A stretch of DNA of 64,000 bases, taken from contig NZ_CP043498.1 in assembly GCF_009498215.1 (NCBI RefSeq), forward strand, positions 186,001 through 250,000. Direction: 5' to 3'. Of this stretch, positions 47,270 to 58,070 are shown in pieces. A program made the translations under genes and the position numbers. The notes beneath the pieces were generated by a model. That model was given only the letters and a program-made list of their open reading frames with translations. It did not search any database and was not told the origin of the DNA. The stretch is from Rhizobium grahamii (GTDB lineage Bacteria > Pseudomonadota > Alphaproteobacteria > Rhizobiales > Rhizobiaceae). Numbering within the stretch: position 1 is the first letter of the stretch; every line of letters begins with the position of its first letter.

Positions 47270-48790
47270 ATGAACGACATCAAGAAGAAACCACAAAAGC
47301 TCAAGGCCAGACTCCCACGCGGCTTCGTCGATCGTTCGGCAGCCGATATTCGCGCCGTCAATGAAATGACCGCGAAGATCCGGGAAGTCTACGAGCATTA
47401 TGGTTTCGATCCTGTCGAAACCCCGCTCTTCGAATATACCGATGCGCTCGGCAAGTTCTTGCCGGATGCGGACCGGCCGAACGAAGGCGTCTTTTCGCTG
47501 CAGGACGACGACGAGCAATGGATGTCGCTCCGCTATGATCTGACGGCGCCGCTCGCCCGCCATGTCGCCGAGAACTTCAACGACATCCAGCTGCCCTACC
47601 GCACCTATCGCGCCGGCTATGTTTTCCGCAACGAAAAGCCGGGCCCGGGCCGTTTCCGCCAGTTCATGCAGTTCGACGCCGATACCGTCGGTGCGCCCGG
47701 CGTGCAGGCCGATGCCGAGATGTGCATGATGATGTCCGATACGCTGGAAGCGCTCGGCATCAAGCGCGGCGACTACGTCATCCGCGTCAACAACCGCAAG
47801 GTTCTCGATGGCGTTCTGGAAGCGATCGGCCTCGGCGGCGACGACAAGGCTGCTCAGCGTCTCAACGTGCTGCGCGCCATCGACAAGCTCGACAAGTTCG
47901 GCCCGGAGGGCGTGGCCCTCTTGCTCGGCCCCGGCCGCAAGGATGAATCAGGCGATTTCACCAAGGGCGCCGGCCTCGACCAGAGCCAGATCGACAAGGT
48001 CCTCTTCTTCGTCGGTATCAAGGATTACGCGGAGAGCGCCGCCCAGCTGGCGGAACTCGTCGCCGGCACCTCCAAGGGCGCCGAGGGTGTCGAGGAGCTG
48101 AACTTCATCGGCGCATTGGTCACAAGCGCGGGCTACCGGTCTGACCGCATCAAGATCGATCCGTCGGTCGTGCGCGGCCTCGAATATTACACCGGCCCGG
48201 TCTACGAAGCCGAGCTTCTGTTCGACGTGACCAACGAAAAGGGCGAGAAGGTCGTCTTCGGCTCTGTCGGTGGCGGCGGTCGCTATGATGGCCTCGTCTC
48301 CCGCTTCATGGGCCAGCCCGTTCCGGCCACCGGCTTTTCCATCGGCGTCTCCCGTTTGATGACGGCGCTGAAGAACCTCGGCAAGCTCGGTCAGGCCGAG
48401 GTCATCGAGCCAGTCCTGATCACTGTCATGGACGGCGACGTCGAGGCGATGGGCCGTTATCAGCGCCTGACGCAGGAGTTGCGCGCCGCCGGCATTCGCG
48501 CCGAGATGTTCCAGGGCAACTGGAAGAAGTTCGGCAACCAGCTGAAGTATGCTGACCGTCGCGGCTGCCCTGTTGCGATCATCCAGGGCGGCGACGAGCG
48601 TGCCGAGGGCGTCGTGCAGATCAAGGACCTGATCGAGGGCAAGCGCCTGTCGGGTGAGATCGAGGACAACGCAAGCTGGCGTGAGGCGCGGGTTGCCCAG
48701 GAGACGGTTCCGGAAGGCGATCTCGTTTCCAAGGTCAGGGAAATTCTCGCGGCGCAGGCTGAAGACCGCAAGCGAGCGTCGAATGTTTGA
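47270..48790 (+). CDS. hisS: histidyl-tRNA synthetase
   Basis: Charges tRNA-His. A class II synthetase of 506 residues, longer than the E. coli enzyme (about 424), as in other alphaproteobacteria. Motif 2 region is [20 protein letters not shown], and the histidine-specific loop [15 protein letters not shown] and the motif 3 region ([12 protein letters not shown]) are present. TTGGAAATG precedes the start. An open frame extends upstream to 46400, but only from 47270 does it match the family. Confidence 0.94.
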   Translation: MNDIKKKPQKLKARLPRGFVDRSAADIRAVNEMTAKIREVYEHYGFDPVETPLFEYTDALGKFLPDADRPNEGVFSLQDDDEQWMSLRYDLTAPLARHVAENFNDIQLPYRTYRAGYVFRNEKPGPGRFRQFMQFDADTVGAPGVQADAEMCMMMSDTLEALGIKRGDYVIRVNNRKVLDGVLEAIGLGGDDKAAQRLNVLRAIDKLDKFGPEGVALLLGPGRKDESGDFTKGAGLDQSQIDKVLFFVGIKDYAESAAQLAELVAGTSKGAEGVEELNFIGALVTSAGYRSDRIKIDPSVVRGLEYYTGPVYEAELLFDVTNEKGEKVVFGSVGGGGRYDGLVSRFMGQPVPATGFSIGVSRLMTALKNLGKLGQAEVIEPVLITVMDGDVEAMGRYQRLTQELRAAGIRAEMFQGNWKKFGNQLKYADRRGCPVAIIQGGDERAEGVVQIKDLIEGKRLSGEIEDNASWREARVAQETVPEGDLVSKVREILAAQAEDRKRASNV

Positions 48791-48799
48791 GCGGGGCGC

Positions 48800-48948
48800 A
48801 CCCCCCTCTGTCCTGCCGGACATCTCCCCCTCAAGGGGGGAGATCGAATCGTGGCTGGGTTTACGCCAAACAATCGATGTAGAGCGGGCGGATGAGCCCA
48901 GCCAATCTCCCTCCTTGAGGGGGAGATGTCCGGCAGGACAGAGGGGGT
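48800..48948. repeat. RIME-like palindromic intergenic element
   Basis: Two nearly identical 45-47 bp arms (48800-48846 and 48902-48948) lie in inverted orientation around a 55-bp centre. Each arm contains its own small hairpin, in which ATCTCCCCCTCAAGG pairs with a GGGGGAGAT-type run, plus CTGTCCTGCCGGACAT. This organisation and sequence resemble the Rhizobium-specific intergenic mosaic element RIME1. It lies between hisS and hisZ and would fold strongly in a read-through transcript. Confidence 0.85.
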
Positions 48949-48969
48949 ATCCCCGGAGACACTGAGCCC

Positions 48970-50088
48970 ATGCCCCTGATCGACCTTCCTCACTTCTCCG
49001 CCGACCTGCTGGCCGAATTCGCGGGCCGCAAGGCAGAGCGCGTCGACACGCCGATCATCCAGCCGGCCGAGCCGTTTCTGGATATCGCCGGCGAGGATCT
49101 CCGTCGCCGGATCTTCATGACCGAGAACGAAACCGGTGCAAGCCTGTGCCTGCGGCCGGAGTTCACGATTCCGGTCTGTCTGCGCCACATCGAAAGCGCC
49201 ACCGGCACCCCGAAGCGGTATTCCTATCTCGGCGAAGTCTTCCGGCAGCGGCGCGAGGGCGGAAGCGAGTTCTATCAGGCCGGTATCGAAGATCTCGGCG
49301 ACATCAACATTTCGGCGGCCGATGCCCGCATCATTGGTGATGCGGTCGGTATCCTGTCCCGGCTTCTGCCCGGCCGGCAGCTCGCGGTAACGCTGGGTGA
49401 TCAGGCCGTCTTCGAAGCGGTTGTGCAGGCTCTTGGTCTTCCGCTCGGATGGCAAAAGCGCCTCACCCACGCCTTCGGCAACATGGCGCAGCTCGAGGCC
49501 CTGCTTGGGCGTCTCGTCAGCCCGCAATTCGTAACCGGTCTCGATGATCAGGTCGCCAGCCTTTTGAACTCGGGCGACGAAGACGCGCTAGTGAGGCACA
49601 TCGACGAGACCATGCAGGCCACCGGCTATTCGACCAATGCCAGCCGTTCTCCGGCGGACATTGCGCGGCGCCTGAAGGAAAAGCTCGTACTTTCCGAAAT
49701 CCGTCTCGATGATGCTGCCTTCGCGGTGCTGCAGGAGTTTCTGTCGCTGCAGGTGCCGCTGACCAATGCATCGGCGGCTCTCGCCGGTTTTGCGGACGCC
49801 GCGGGCTTCAAGCTCGGCAACGCGCTCGCACGCTTTGATGGCCGCGTCGCCGCACTGGCAAATGCCGGCGTCGATATCTCCATGGTCGAATATCGCGCCG
49901 CCTTCGGGCGTCCGCTCGATTACTACACCGGCCTCGTATTCGAGATCGGCGTCGAGGGTTCCGACTCGGTTCTCGTCGGTGGCGGTCGTTTCGACAAGCT
50001 GATGACGTTCCTCGGCGCCAAGGAGCGGATCCCGGCGGTCGGCTTCTCGTTGTGGCTCGATCGTATTGATGCGGCGAGGGCGGCCTGA
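48970..50088 (+). CDS. hisZ: ATP phosphoribosyltransferase regulatory subunit HisZ
   Basis: A 372-residue HisRS-like protein without tRNA-charging activity that pairs with short HisG to form the first enzyme of histidine synthesis. It shows the class II fold blocks [15 protein letters not shown] (motif 2-like) and [14 protein letters not shown] (HisRS loop variant), and lacks a C-terminal anticodon-binding domain. The stop overlaps hisG by one base (TGATG). Evolutionarily it derives from hisS, which lies just upstream. Confidence 0.93.
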   Translation: MPLIDLPHFSADLLAEFAGRKAERVDTPIIQPAEPFLDIAGEDLRRRIFMTENETGASLCLRPEFTIPVCLRHIESATGTPKRYSYLGEVFRQRREGGSEFYQAGIEDLGDINISAADARIIGDAVGILSRLLPGRQLAVTLGDQAVFEAVVQALGLPLGWQKRLTHAFGNMAQLEALLGRLVSPQFVTGLDDQVASLLNSGDEDALVRHIDETMQATGYSTNASRSPADIARRLKEKLVLSEIRLDDAAFAVLQEFLSLQVPLTNASAALAGFADAAGFKLGNALARFDGRVAALANAGVDISMVEYRAAFGRPLDYYTGLVFEIGVEGSDSVLVGGGRFDKLMTFLGAKERIPAVGFSLWLDRIDAARAA

Positions 50089-50783
50089 TGACGATTACCA
50101 TCGCTTTGCCCTCGAAGGGTCGCATGAAGGAAGATGCTTCCGCCATCTTCGAACGCGCCGGAATGAAGATAACGGCGGTCGGCAACGACCGCTCCTATCG
50201 CGGTAGGGTCGAAGGCCTTGACGATGTCGAGGTCGCCTTCCTGTCGGCGTCTGAAATCTCCCGCGAGATCGGCAACGGCAGCGTCGATTTCGGCGTCACC
50301 GGCGAGGACCTGATCCGCGAAGGCCTGGCGGAAGCCGACAAGCGTGTGGAAGTTTGTGCGCGGTTGGGATTTGGTCATGCCGACGTCGTGGTCGCCGTCC
50401 CCGAGATCTGGCTGGATGTCGACACCATGGCCGACCTCGGCGATGTCGCAGCCGATTTCCGCGCCCGCCATGGACGCCGCCTCGCGATTGCGACGAAATA
50501 CTGGCGGCTGACGCAGCAGTTCTTTTCGAGCCAGCACGGGATCCAGCTCTATCGTATCGTCGAGAGCCTAGGCGCCACCGAGGGGGCGCCGGCATCGGGC
50601 TCCGCCGACATCATCGTTGATATCACCTCCACCGGCTCGACGTTGCGCGCCAACCATCTGAAGGTTCTGAGCGATGGCGTTATCCTGCGCTCGGAAGCAT
50701 GCCTGGTGCGCGCCCGCAAGGAAAGCCACGCCGACGAGCCGGCTGTCGCGCGTCTGATCGAAGCGGTTCGCGGCGCGCTCTGA
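50088..50783 (+). CDS. hisG: ATP phosphoribosyltransferase catalytic subunit HisG (short form)
   Basis: Catalyses the first, committed step of histidine synthesis: ATP + PRPP to phosphoribosyl-ATP. The 231-residue length is the short form that needs HisZ. It starts with [15 protein letters not shown] and carries the PRPP loop [20 protein letters not shown] (about 177-196). No C-terminal histidine-binding domain is present, so feedback control would act through HisZ. A strong terminator follows. Confidence 0.94.
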   Translation: MTITIALPSKGRMKEDASAIFERAGMKITAVGNDRSYRGRVEGLDDVEVAFLSASEISREIGNGSVDFGVTGEDLIREGLAEADKRVEVCARLGFGHADVVVAVPEIWLDVDTMADLGDVAADFRARHGRRLAIATKYWRLTQQFFSSQHGIQLYRIVESLGATEGAPASGSADIIVDITSTGSTLRANHLKVLSDGVILRSEACLVRARKESHADEPAVARLIEAVRGAL

Positions 50784-50806
50784 TTTCAAGGCATGACCGA
50801 ATACGA

Positions 50807-50836
50807 AAAACCCGCCGTCGCGAGACGGCGGGTTTT
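50807..50836 (+). terminator. rho-independent terminator after hisG
   Basis: A perfect 13-bp stem AAAACCCGCCGTC/GACGGCGGGTTTT with loop GCGA. The flanking A and T tracts make it active on both strands, and it also lies downstream of the convergent DoxX gene. Confidence 0.92.
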
Positions 50837-50863
50837 CGCATGCTTGGGAGGATGCTGTCTGGG

Positions 50864-51310
50864 TTATGCAGTGACCGGCAGGGCGCCGCGGCGCGCGTCG
50901 ATCGAGAAGAGACCCGGGCCGAAGGTGGCGAGCAGGATGTAGGCGCCGGCCAGCGTGAAGTTCTTCATCAGCATGATGCCGTTCAGCGCGTTGATCCAGC
51001 CGAGAGCGGCATCCGGCCAACCTTCAACGGCAACGGTACCGGAATGGAAGACAGCGCCGGTGAAGATGCAGAAGGCGGCCAGTGCCCAGCCGACGATCTT
51101 CGTCTGGAAGCCGACGAGAACGGCAAGGCCGGTAACGAGTTCGAACAGGCCGGCGATGTAGGCGAGAGCGGTCGCGGCCGGCAGGCCGGCGCCGGTGATC
51201 ATGCCTGCAGTGCCTGCGGGATCGGTCAGCTTGCCAAAGCCAGAATAGATGAAGATGAACGACAGAAGGATGCGTGCGACGAGAATAACGGTGTTCTGAG
51301 CAGTCGACAT
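50864..51310 (-). CDS. DoxX-family membrane protein
   Basis: A 148-residue inner-membrane protein with four hydrophobic helices. The DoxX start VARILLSFIFIYSGFGKLTD (about 10-29) and the following GLPAATALAYIAGLFELVTG are typical. Members act as quinone-linked or redox-associated membrane proteins, mostly uncharacterised. The start at 51310 (MSTAQNTVIL) is supported by an upstream GGAGACACTTCC context. Divergent from the GST gene. Confidence 0.83.
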   Translation of the reverse strand: MSTAQNTVILVARILLSFIFIYSGFGKLTDPAGTAGMITGAGLPAATALAYIAGLFELVTGLAVLVGFQTKIVGWALAAFCIFTGAVFHSGTVAVEGWPDAALGWINALNGIMLMKNFTLAGAYILLATFGPGLFSIDARRGALPVTA

Positions 51311-51523
51311 GGAAGTGTCTCCGTTTGAATGAACCGAGACCGCTGTGCCCCGGCACGGTTGTCGATCTCTTGTGAGGCCGTTGTCCTTCATTTTTGCCGT
51401 TGTGGAAAGATAGACGCTGGGGACAGTTTGTTCAGCAATAGTGAACGGGCGGGCGATGCGCTCCCCGGTTGCCATTACCCTTTGCGCTCTTCTATGGTCG
51501 GCCCGCCCATATGGAGAACTAAA

Positions 51524-52234
51524 ATGGCAGACCTATCCGCATTTCCGATCACCCAGCGCTGGCCGGCTGGCAACCCTGACATCATCCAGCTCTATTCGCT
51601 GCCGACGCCGAACGGCGTGAAGATCTCGATCGCCCTTGAAGAGCTCGGTCTGCCTTATGAGCCGCATCTGGTCTCCTTCGGCACTAACGACCAGAAGTCT
51701 CCCGAGTTCGTCTCCCTCAATCCCAATGGGCGGATACCGGCCATCATCGATCCCAACGGACCGGACGGAAAGCCGATCGGTATCTTCGAGTCTGGCGCAA
51801 TTCTTCTCTACCTGGCGGAAAAGACCGGCCATCTCATTCCCGCCGACGCCGTCGGCCGCTATGAGACGATCCAGTGGCTGTTTTTCCAGATGGGCGGTAT
51901 CGGGCCGATGTTCGGCCAGTTCGGGCATTTTCATAAGTTCGCCGCCGACAAGGTGGCCAACAATTCTTATCCCGTCGAGCGATACCGTGACGAAAGCAAG
52001 CGACTTCTGAGCGTCCTTGAAGGGCGTCTGCAGGGGCGCAAGTGGATCATGGGAGATGTCTACACGATCGCCGACATAGCGACGTTTCCATGGGTGCGCG
52101 GCGCGGATGTCTTCTACGGCGGTCGCGAGCTGCTGGAATATGCGAAATTCCCTGCCGTCATGGATTGGCTGGAGCGCTGCATTGCGCGACCGGCGAGTGA
52201 GAAGGGGCTTAACATCCCCGCAAGGCCGGCCTGA
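51524..52234 (+). CDS. glutathione S-transferase, nu class (YfcG-like)
   Basis: A 236-residue glutathione-dependent enzyme. The N-terminal thioredoxin-like domain contains LYSLPTPNGVKISIALEELG; the TPN motif (Thr-Pro-Asn) is the active-site signature of nu-class GSTs, which act as disulfide-bond reductases using two glutathiones. IPAIIDPNG and FESGAILLYLAEKTG complete the glutathione site, and the C-terminal helical domain ends with FPAVMDWLERCIARPA. It appears monocistronic, with a hairpin after it. Confidence 0.87.
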   Translation: MADLSAFPITQRWPAGNPDIIQLYSLPTPNGVKISIALEELGLPYEPHLVSFGTNDQKSPEFVSLNPNGRIPAIIDPNGPDGKPIGIFESGAILLYLAEKTGHLIPADAVGRYETIQWLFFQMGGIGPMFGQFGHFHKFAADKVANNSYPVERYRDESKRLLSVLEGRLQGRKWIMGDVYTIADIATFPWVRGADVFYGGRELLEYAKFPAVMDWLERCIARPASEKGLNIPARPA

Positions 52235-52247
52235 TCGCAACTGCGCA

Positions 52248-52269
52248 GGAGCCAGCCGGTGCTGGCTCC
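52248..52269. terminator. hairpin between convergent GST and PAS-like genes
   Basis: Perfect 9-bp stem GGAGCCAGC/GCTGGCTCC with loop CGGT, 13 bp after the GST stop and 9 bp from the convergent gene's stop. It lacks a T-run, so the terminator role is inferred. Confidence 0.5.
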
Positions 52270-52278
52270 CCGCAAGGC

Positions 52279-52740
52279 TTACTGACGACGCGCGGTCACG
52301 CCGGACGCGCTGCTCTTGAAGCGCGGAAAGATGAATACACCGAGGATGCTGCCACCGACCCCATCTTCATAGCCGTTCGACTCTCCCATGCAGAAGAGCG
52401 GCTGCCGATGGCCGTTTGCGGCAATGATGGTCGTCGAGAAGCAGAAGGACGACGAAGAGAGCGTCGAGGCCTGCTCGAAGATATCGAGGATGTGGCCGTG
52501 GTCCTTCCGGTCATAGCAGCGCAGCAGGCTCAGCAGCCCGCATTCGACACCGGTGAGACCATGCAGCATGGCGCTGCGTTCCCTGAGGCGGATTGTGCCG
52601 CTTGAGAAATCCCCGGTCCAGGTTTCGGCGACAGAGAATTGCGCCAGCATTTCCGGATTATTGTCGTTGAGGTCGAGCGATCCCGGCATTAGCGGTGCCG
52701 AAATGTCGGTCTTGGCGATTTTAAACAAAATGTTCCCCAT
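52279..52740 (-). CDS. single-domain PAS-like protein of unknown function
   Basis: A 153-residue cytoplasmic protein. The central segment (SVAETWTGDFSSGTIRLRER, then MLHGLTGVECGLLSLLRCYD) follows the PAS_3 pattern of a strand pair, helices and a GLT turn, with a strand-rich end (GGSILGVFIFPRF). No kinase, cyclase or DNA-binding domain is attached. Met 52740 is preferred because the start MGNILFKIAKTDISAPL is compact; a longer frame reaches 52842. It lies downstream of groEL, beyond a terminator, across a 650-bp gap. Confidence 0.55.
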   Translation of the reverse strand: MGNILFKIAKTDISAPLMPGSLDLNDNNPEMLAQFSVAETWTGDFSSGTIRLRERSAMLHGLTGVECGLLSLLRCYDRKDHGHILDIFEQASTLSSSSFCFSTTIIAANGHRQPLFCMGESNGYEDGVGGSILGVFIFPRFKSSASGVTARRQ

Positions 52741-53389
52741 GTTGGCCACAGCGTTCCCCTGCTGCGGTCCCGGCAAACAGAACAGGTTCAAGCTGCACCG
52801 AGCATCATGCTGGGGCGGCCGGGGAAAAGGGGTTGCGGACAAAAACGGCGTTACGCCTGTCCACTTTCACCGGCGAATAAATACAACCTATAGTAATTGA
52901 TTCAAGGAGCTTTTTGCTCCCGCTCATCGCCGTCTCCTTTCAGCCGGGATAGCCTGAAAACAGGCAAACTCGGCAGTAGCCACGGTGGCGATTGCTGGGC
53001 GAATTTATAGGGCCTTTTTTCAAAACGGCAATCGTCTTTTCACACGCCTGCGTTTCGGGAACCTAGATCGCAATTGAGCGGAAAACACCAAAATCCCGCA
53101 CGGTTTCGGCTAAATAATCATAAAATGATGGACCGGAAACGGTTTTAGGCGTGTTTGAATGTGAAAATTGCTCACAAAGTGTGGTGGGAGATGATTTCAA
53201 TCGAAATCAAAAAATCGGCAGTGCGGCAAGCTCCAGGAAAGGTCCGGCGCGCTGGGCGTGACTGCTTAAACGTTTAACAGCACGCAATTGATTAGGGAGC
53301 AAACGAATCACATGAAAATGAAAAGGGCGACCCGAGAGCCGCCCTTCCGTAACCTGAACCGGATGGCTCAGACATGAGACCCGAAGGTC
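52741..53389. other. intergenic region between groEL and the PAS-like gene
   Basis: A 649-bp AT-rich gap. It holds the groEL terminator (53323-53346), a perfect palindrome TTAAACGTTTAA (53266-53277) resembling LacI-family operators, and presumably the promoter of the PAS-like gene. The only short frame at 53312 runs through the terminator and is not credible. I recognise no structured RNA. Confidence 0.5.
53323..53346 (-). terminator. groEL terminator
   Basis: On the minus strand, a 7-bp stem AAGGGCG/CGCCCTT encloses a 10-nt loop and is followed by TTCATTTTC. It starts 43 bp after the groEL stop. Confidence 0.75.
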
Positions 53390-55054
<1,665 letters not shown>

Positions 55055-55086
55055 TCAGCGATAAACGGGTCGGGATAACCGGCAGA

Positions 55087-55383
55087 TCAGCCGATGATGC
55101 CCATGATGTCGGCTTCCTTCATGATCAGAAGGTCTTCGCCGTTGATCTTGACTTCGGTGCCGGACCACTTGCCGAACAGAACGCGATCACCAGCCTTGAC
55201 GTCGAGAGCGACGACCTTGCCGGATTCATCACGAGCGCCGGAACCGACGGCGACGATTTCGCCTTCCTGCGGCTTTTCCTTGGCGGTGTCAGGAATGATG
55301 ATGCCGCCCTTGGTCTTTTCTTCGGACTCAACGCGGCGAACGACGACGCGATCGTGAAGGGGGCGGAAGTTGGTGCTTGCCAT
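55087..55383 (-). CDS. groES: co-chaperonin GroES (10 kDa)
   Basis: Heptameric lid of the GroEL chamber, 98 residues. The start [20 protein letters not shown] and the mobile-loop region ([19 protein letters not shown], about 24-42) are intact, ending [11 protein letters not shown]. It is the first gene of the groESL operon, preceded by CIRCE about 60 bp upstream. Confidence 0.97.
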   Translation of the reverse strand: MASTNFRPLHDRVVVRRVESEEKTKGGIIIPDTAKEKPQEGEIVAVGSGARDESGKVVALDVKAGDRVLFGKWSGTEVKINGEDLLIMKEADIMGIIG

Positions 55384-55441
55384 TGTCTAATCCCTCGATC
55401 AAATGACATCTGCGAGCCGTGATGACCCGCGCGGATGGGTG

Positions 55442-55468
55442 TTAGCACTCGTGCTTGATGAGTGCTAG
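55442..55468. promoter_or_regulatory. CIRCE operator (HrcA binding site) of groESL
   Basis: TTAGCACTC and GAGTGCTAG flank a 9-bp spacer, matching the CIRCE consensus (TTAGCACTC-N9-GAGTGCTAA) except for the last base. It lies immediately downstream of the predicted start of transcription, so HrcA bound here would block groESL. Confidence 0.93.
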
Positions 55469-55475
55469 CGGCGTG

Positions 55476-55504
55476 CATTTAGGAGTGGCCCGGCGGGGAG
55501 TCAA
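55476..55504 (-). promoter_or_regulatory. sigma-70-type promoter of groESL
   Basis: On the minus strand TTGACT (-35, 55499-55504) and TAAATG (-10, 55476-55481) are 17 bp apart. Transcription should begin near 55469, at the edge of the CIRCE element. Confidence 0.65.
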
Positions 55505-55676
55505 GAACGACCGCAATTTTTCTTCGCCGCGCTCGGCAATAGGCTTAACAGCATATCCTTGTCGGAAGTGAGACAGCCGCGCCTGTCGTGAATCTTTCCA
55601 GCATCCGCCCTCGATTGCCGGAGGATTGTCGTGCCCCTTGGCCGATGCTATCGAACGTCCGTAGCGGGGCAGGGGA

Positions 55677-57089
55677 ATGACATCGGTGAACACGGCGATT
55701 GCGACAGACGAAATCGTGGCGGCGCCGCCTCTTGGCCAGGCCGTTCGCGTTTGGGCGCGCATCGGTTGCCTGAGCTTCGGAGGTCCAGCCGGCCAGATCG
55801 CGCTGATGCACAAGGTCGTGGTCGAGGAAAAGCGGTGGATATCCGAGGAACGCTTTCTGCACGCCTTGAGCTATTGCATGCTGCTGCCCGGCCCGGAAGC
55901 GCAGCAGCTCGCAACCTATATCGGCTGGCTCATGCACGGCGTTCGCGGCGGCCTGCTTGCCGGTCTGCTTTTCATACTTCCCGGTTTCGCCGTCATTCTT
56001 CTCTTGTCGGGACTGTATGCCGAGTTTCATGAGACCGGATGGCTGACAGCAGTGTTCTTCGGCCTGAAGGCGGCGGTCCTCGCCATCGTGATCGAAGCGC
56101 TCTTGAGGCTGGGTGGCCGGGCGCTCAAGAACCGTTTTCATCATATCGTGGCGGCCGCGTCGTTCCTCGGGCTTTTCCTGCTAAACCTCCCGTTTCCGCT
56201 GGTGGTCGTGCTGGCAGGCGCCGCAGGCTTTGGTCTGGCTCGTTATCGTGCCCGACAAGAGGCCGAGCCGAAAGCCGGGCCGCGCTCGCTGCCAACGCGT
56301 CCGACGACGAGATCGATCGCGCGTCCTCTTCTAGTGCTAGTGGGCTGGGTTCTGATCTGGCAATCGCCGCTTTTGATCGTGCGTGCGCTTGACGCCCCGA
56401 CGGATCTGCTCGCCGAAGCCTTGAGTGGTGAGGCCAACGTGTTCGGTGCCGTCTTCATCTTCTTTTCGAAGATGGCCGTCATCACCTTCGGCGGAGCCTA
56501 TGCCGTGCTTACCTATGTGGCGCAGATTGCCGTCGGCCACTATGCCTGGCTGAAACCCGGCGAGATGCTGGATGGTCTGGCGCTGGCGGAAACCACGCCG
56601 GGGCCGCTTGTCCTCGTTCTCTGTTTCGTCGGTTTTCTCGCCGGCTACCGCAATCCTGTCGCGATGGTGCCGCTTGCGGGCGGCGTCTTCGGCGCCTTCC
56701 TTGCCGCCTGGGCAACATTCGTCCCGAGCTTCGTCTGGATTTTCGCAGGCGCACCTTTCATTGAAAGACTGCGCAGCAACGCGATGGTTTCGGCCGCCTT
56801 GTCGGCCATCACCGCCGCCATCGTCGGCGTCATTCTCAATCTCGCCGTCTGGTTCGGTCTGCATGTCCTCTTCGCGGAGGTGGGGCGCGTCGCGATCTTG
56901 TCGACAGGCGTCGGGTTGCCTCTGATAAGCCTTGCATGGCCGGAATGGCGCAGCATCGACATCGGTGCGGTCGCGCTTTTCGTCGCCGCCGCGATTATGC
57001 TCTTCCGCTTCAAGGCTGGCGTGGTCAAGATCCTGGGTGTATCGGCCCTGGCCGGTCTCGCGATCAAGCTCGGCGAAGCATTCCTTTGA
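55677..57089 (+). CDS. chrA: chromate transporter ChrA (long form)
   Basis: A 470-residue inner-membrane protein of the CHR family, which exports chromate in resistance systems. Two homologous halves are visible: VWARIGCLSFGGPAGQIALM (about 24) and FSKMAVITFGGAYAVLTYVA (about 263), each followed by PGPEAQQLATYIGW or TPGPLVLVLCFVGF. The long two-domain form is about 400-450 residues in most species. No chrB regulator gene is adjacent, so chromate-specific control is not evident. Divergent from groES. Confidence 0.9.
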   Translation: MTSVNTAIATDEIVAAPPLGQAVRVWARIGCLSFGGPAGQIALMHKVVVEEKRWISEERFLHALSYCMLLPGPEAQQLATYIGWLMHGVRGGLLAGLLFILPGFAVILLLSGLYAEFHETGWLTAVFFGLKAAVLAIVIEALLRLGGRALKNRFHHIVAAASFLGLFLLNLPFPLVVVLAGAAGFGLARYRARQEAEPKAGPRSLPTRPTTRSIARPLLVLVGWVLIWQSPLLIVRALDAPTDLLAEALSGEANVFGAVFIFFSKMAVITFGGAYAVLTYVAQIAVGHYAWLKPGEMLDGLALAETTPGPLVLVLCFVGFLAGYRNPVAMVPLAGGVFGAFLAAWATFVPSFVWIFAGAPFIERLRSNAMVSAALSAITAAIVGVILNLAVWFGLHVLFAEVGRVAILSTGVGLPLISLAWPEWRSIDIGAVALFVAAAIMLFRFKAGVVKILGVSALAGLAIKLGEAFL

Positions 57090-57193
57090 GTTTCCCGCTG
57101 GCATTTTGGTTCGATAGCCCGGAAAAATGCCTTGCCTTCCCGCCATGCCTTTGCGATGTCACGCCCTGACTGAACGAGGATCGGAAAATCGGA

Positions 57194-58042
57194 ATGGCCA
57201 AGCGGATCGAAACCTTTGCAGAAATCGCCAGTCAGTACGACGCTGTCTTCTGTGATGTCTGGGGCGTTCTCCATAATGGCGTCGATCCCTTTCCAAAGGC
57301 CGGCGCCGCACTTGCGGCAGCGCGGGAACAAGGCCTCACCGTCGTCCTCATCACAAATTCGCCGCGCATCGCCCCGCAGGTCGTGGCACAACTGCGCCAG
57401 ATCGGCGTGCCCGACGAAGCCTATGACCAGATCGTCACCTCGGGTGACGTGACGCGCGGCCTGATCGCGCAGGGCCCGAAGAAAGTATTTCTGCTTGGCC
57501 CCGAGCGCGACGTTGCCCTCATAGAGGGCCTCGGCGTCGAGCGTGTCGATGCCAAGGAGGCGACATCGGTCGTCTGCTCCGGCTTCTTCGACGACGAAAC
57601 GGAGACGCCGGAAGACTACACGGATATGCTCAAGGAGTTTCAGGCGCGCAACGTGCCGATGATCTGCGCCAATCCCGATCTGGTCGTCGAGCGCGGCCAC
57701 AAGATCATCCCGTGCGCAGGCGCCATGGCGGCCTACTACAATCAGCTCGGCGGCGAGACCCGCATTGCCGGCAAGCCGCATAGCCCGATCTATGACGCCG
57801 TTTTGTCGGTGGCCCGCGAGGTTCGCGGCGATGTCCCGCTTGGCCGTATCCTTGCGATCGGCGACGGAATGCCGACCGATGTGCGCGGCGCGCTCGATTA
57901 TGGTCTCGATCTGCTCTATATCAGCGGCGGCATCCACGCTAAGGAATACACGCTCAACGGCGAGACGGACGAGGCCATTCTGACGGCCTATCTGGAACGC
58001 GAGCGTGCCACCCCGAAGTGGTGGATGCCGCGTCTCGCATAA
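57194..58042 (+). CDS. class IIA HAD-superfamily hydrolase (TIGR01459 type)
   Basis: A 282-residue HAD phosphatase. Motif I is [19 protein letters not shown] (about 19-37), with Trp after the nucleophile Asp as in this subfamily. VVLITNSPR is motif II, and the C-terminal [20 protein letters not shown] is motif IV. Family members resemble NagD/PNPase phosphatases. It lies 28 bp before ribF on the same strand, an arrangement consistent with a flavin-linked phosphatase, which is inference. Confidence 0.87.
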   Translation: MAKRIETFAEIASQYDAVFCDVWGVLHNGVDPFPKAGAALAAAREQGLTVVLITNSPRIAPQVVAQLRQIGVPDEAYDQIVTSGDVTRGLIAQGPKKVFLLGPERDVALIEGLGVERVDAKEATSVVCSGFFDDETETPEDYTDMLKEFQARNVPMICANPDLVVERGHKIIPCAGAMAAYYNQLGGETRIAGKPHSPIYDAVLSVAREVRGDVPLGRILAIGDGMPTDVRGALDYGLDLLYISGGIHAKEYTLNGETDEAILTAYLERERATPKWWMPRLA

Positions 58043-58070
58043 GCCTACCGCCCGAGAAAAGTCCTGCCCG

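Noticed and set aside
48800..48948. Inverted repeats read as a CRISPR or insertion sequence end
   Set aside because: There are only two arms in opposite orientation, with no spacers and no transposase; the sequence fits a RIME-type palindrome.
53312..53377. A 21-codon frame starting ATGAAAATGAAAAGG
   Set aside because: It runs through the groEL terminator hairpin and has no ribosome-binding site.
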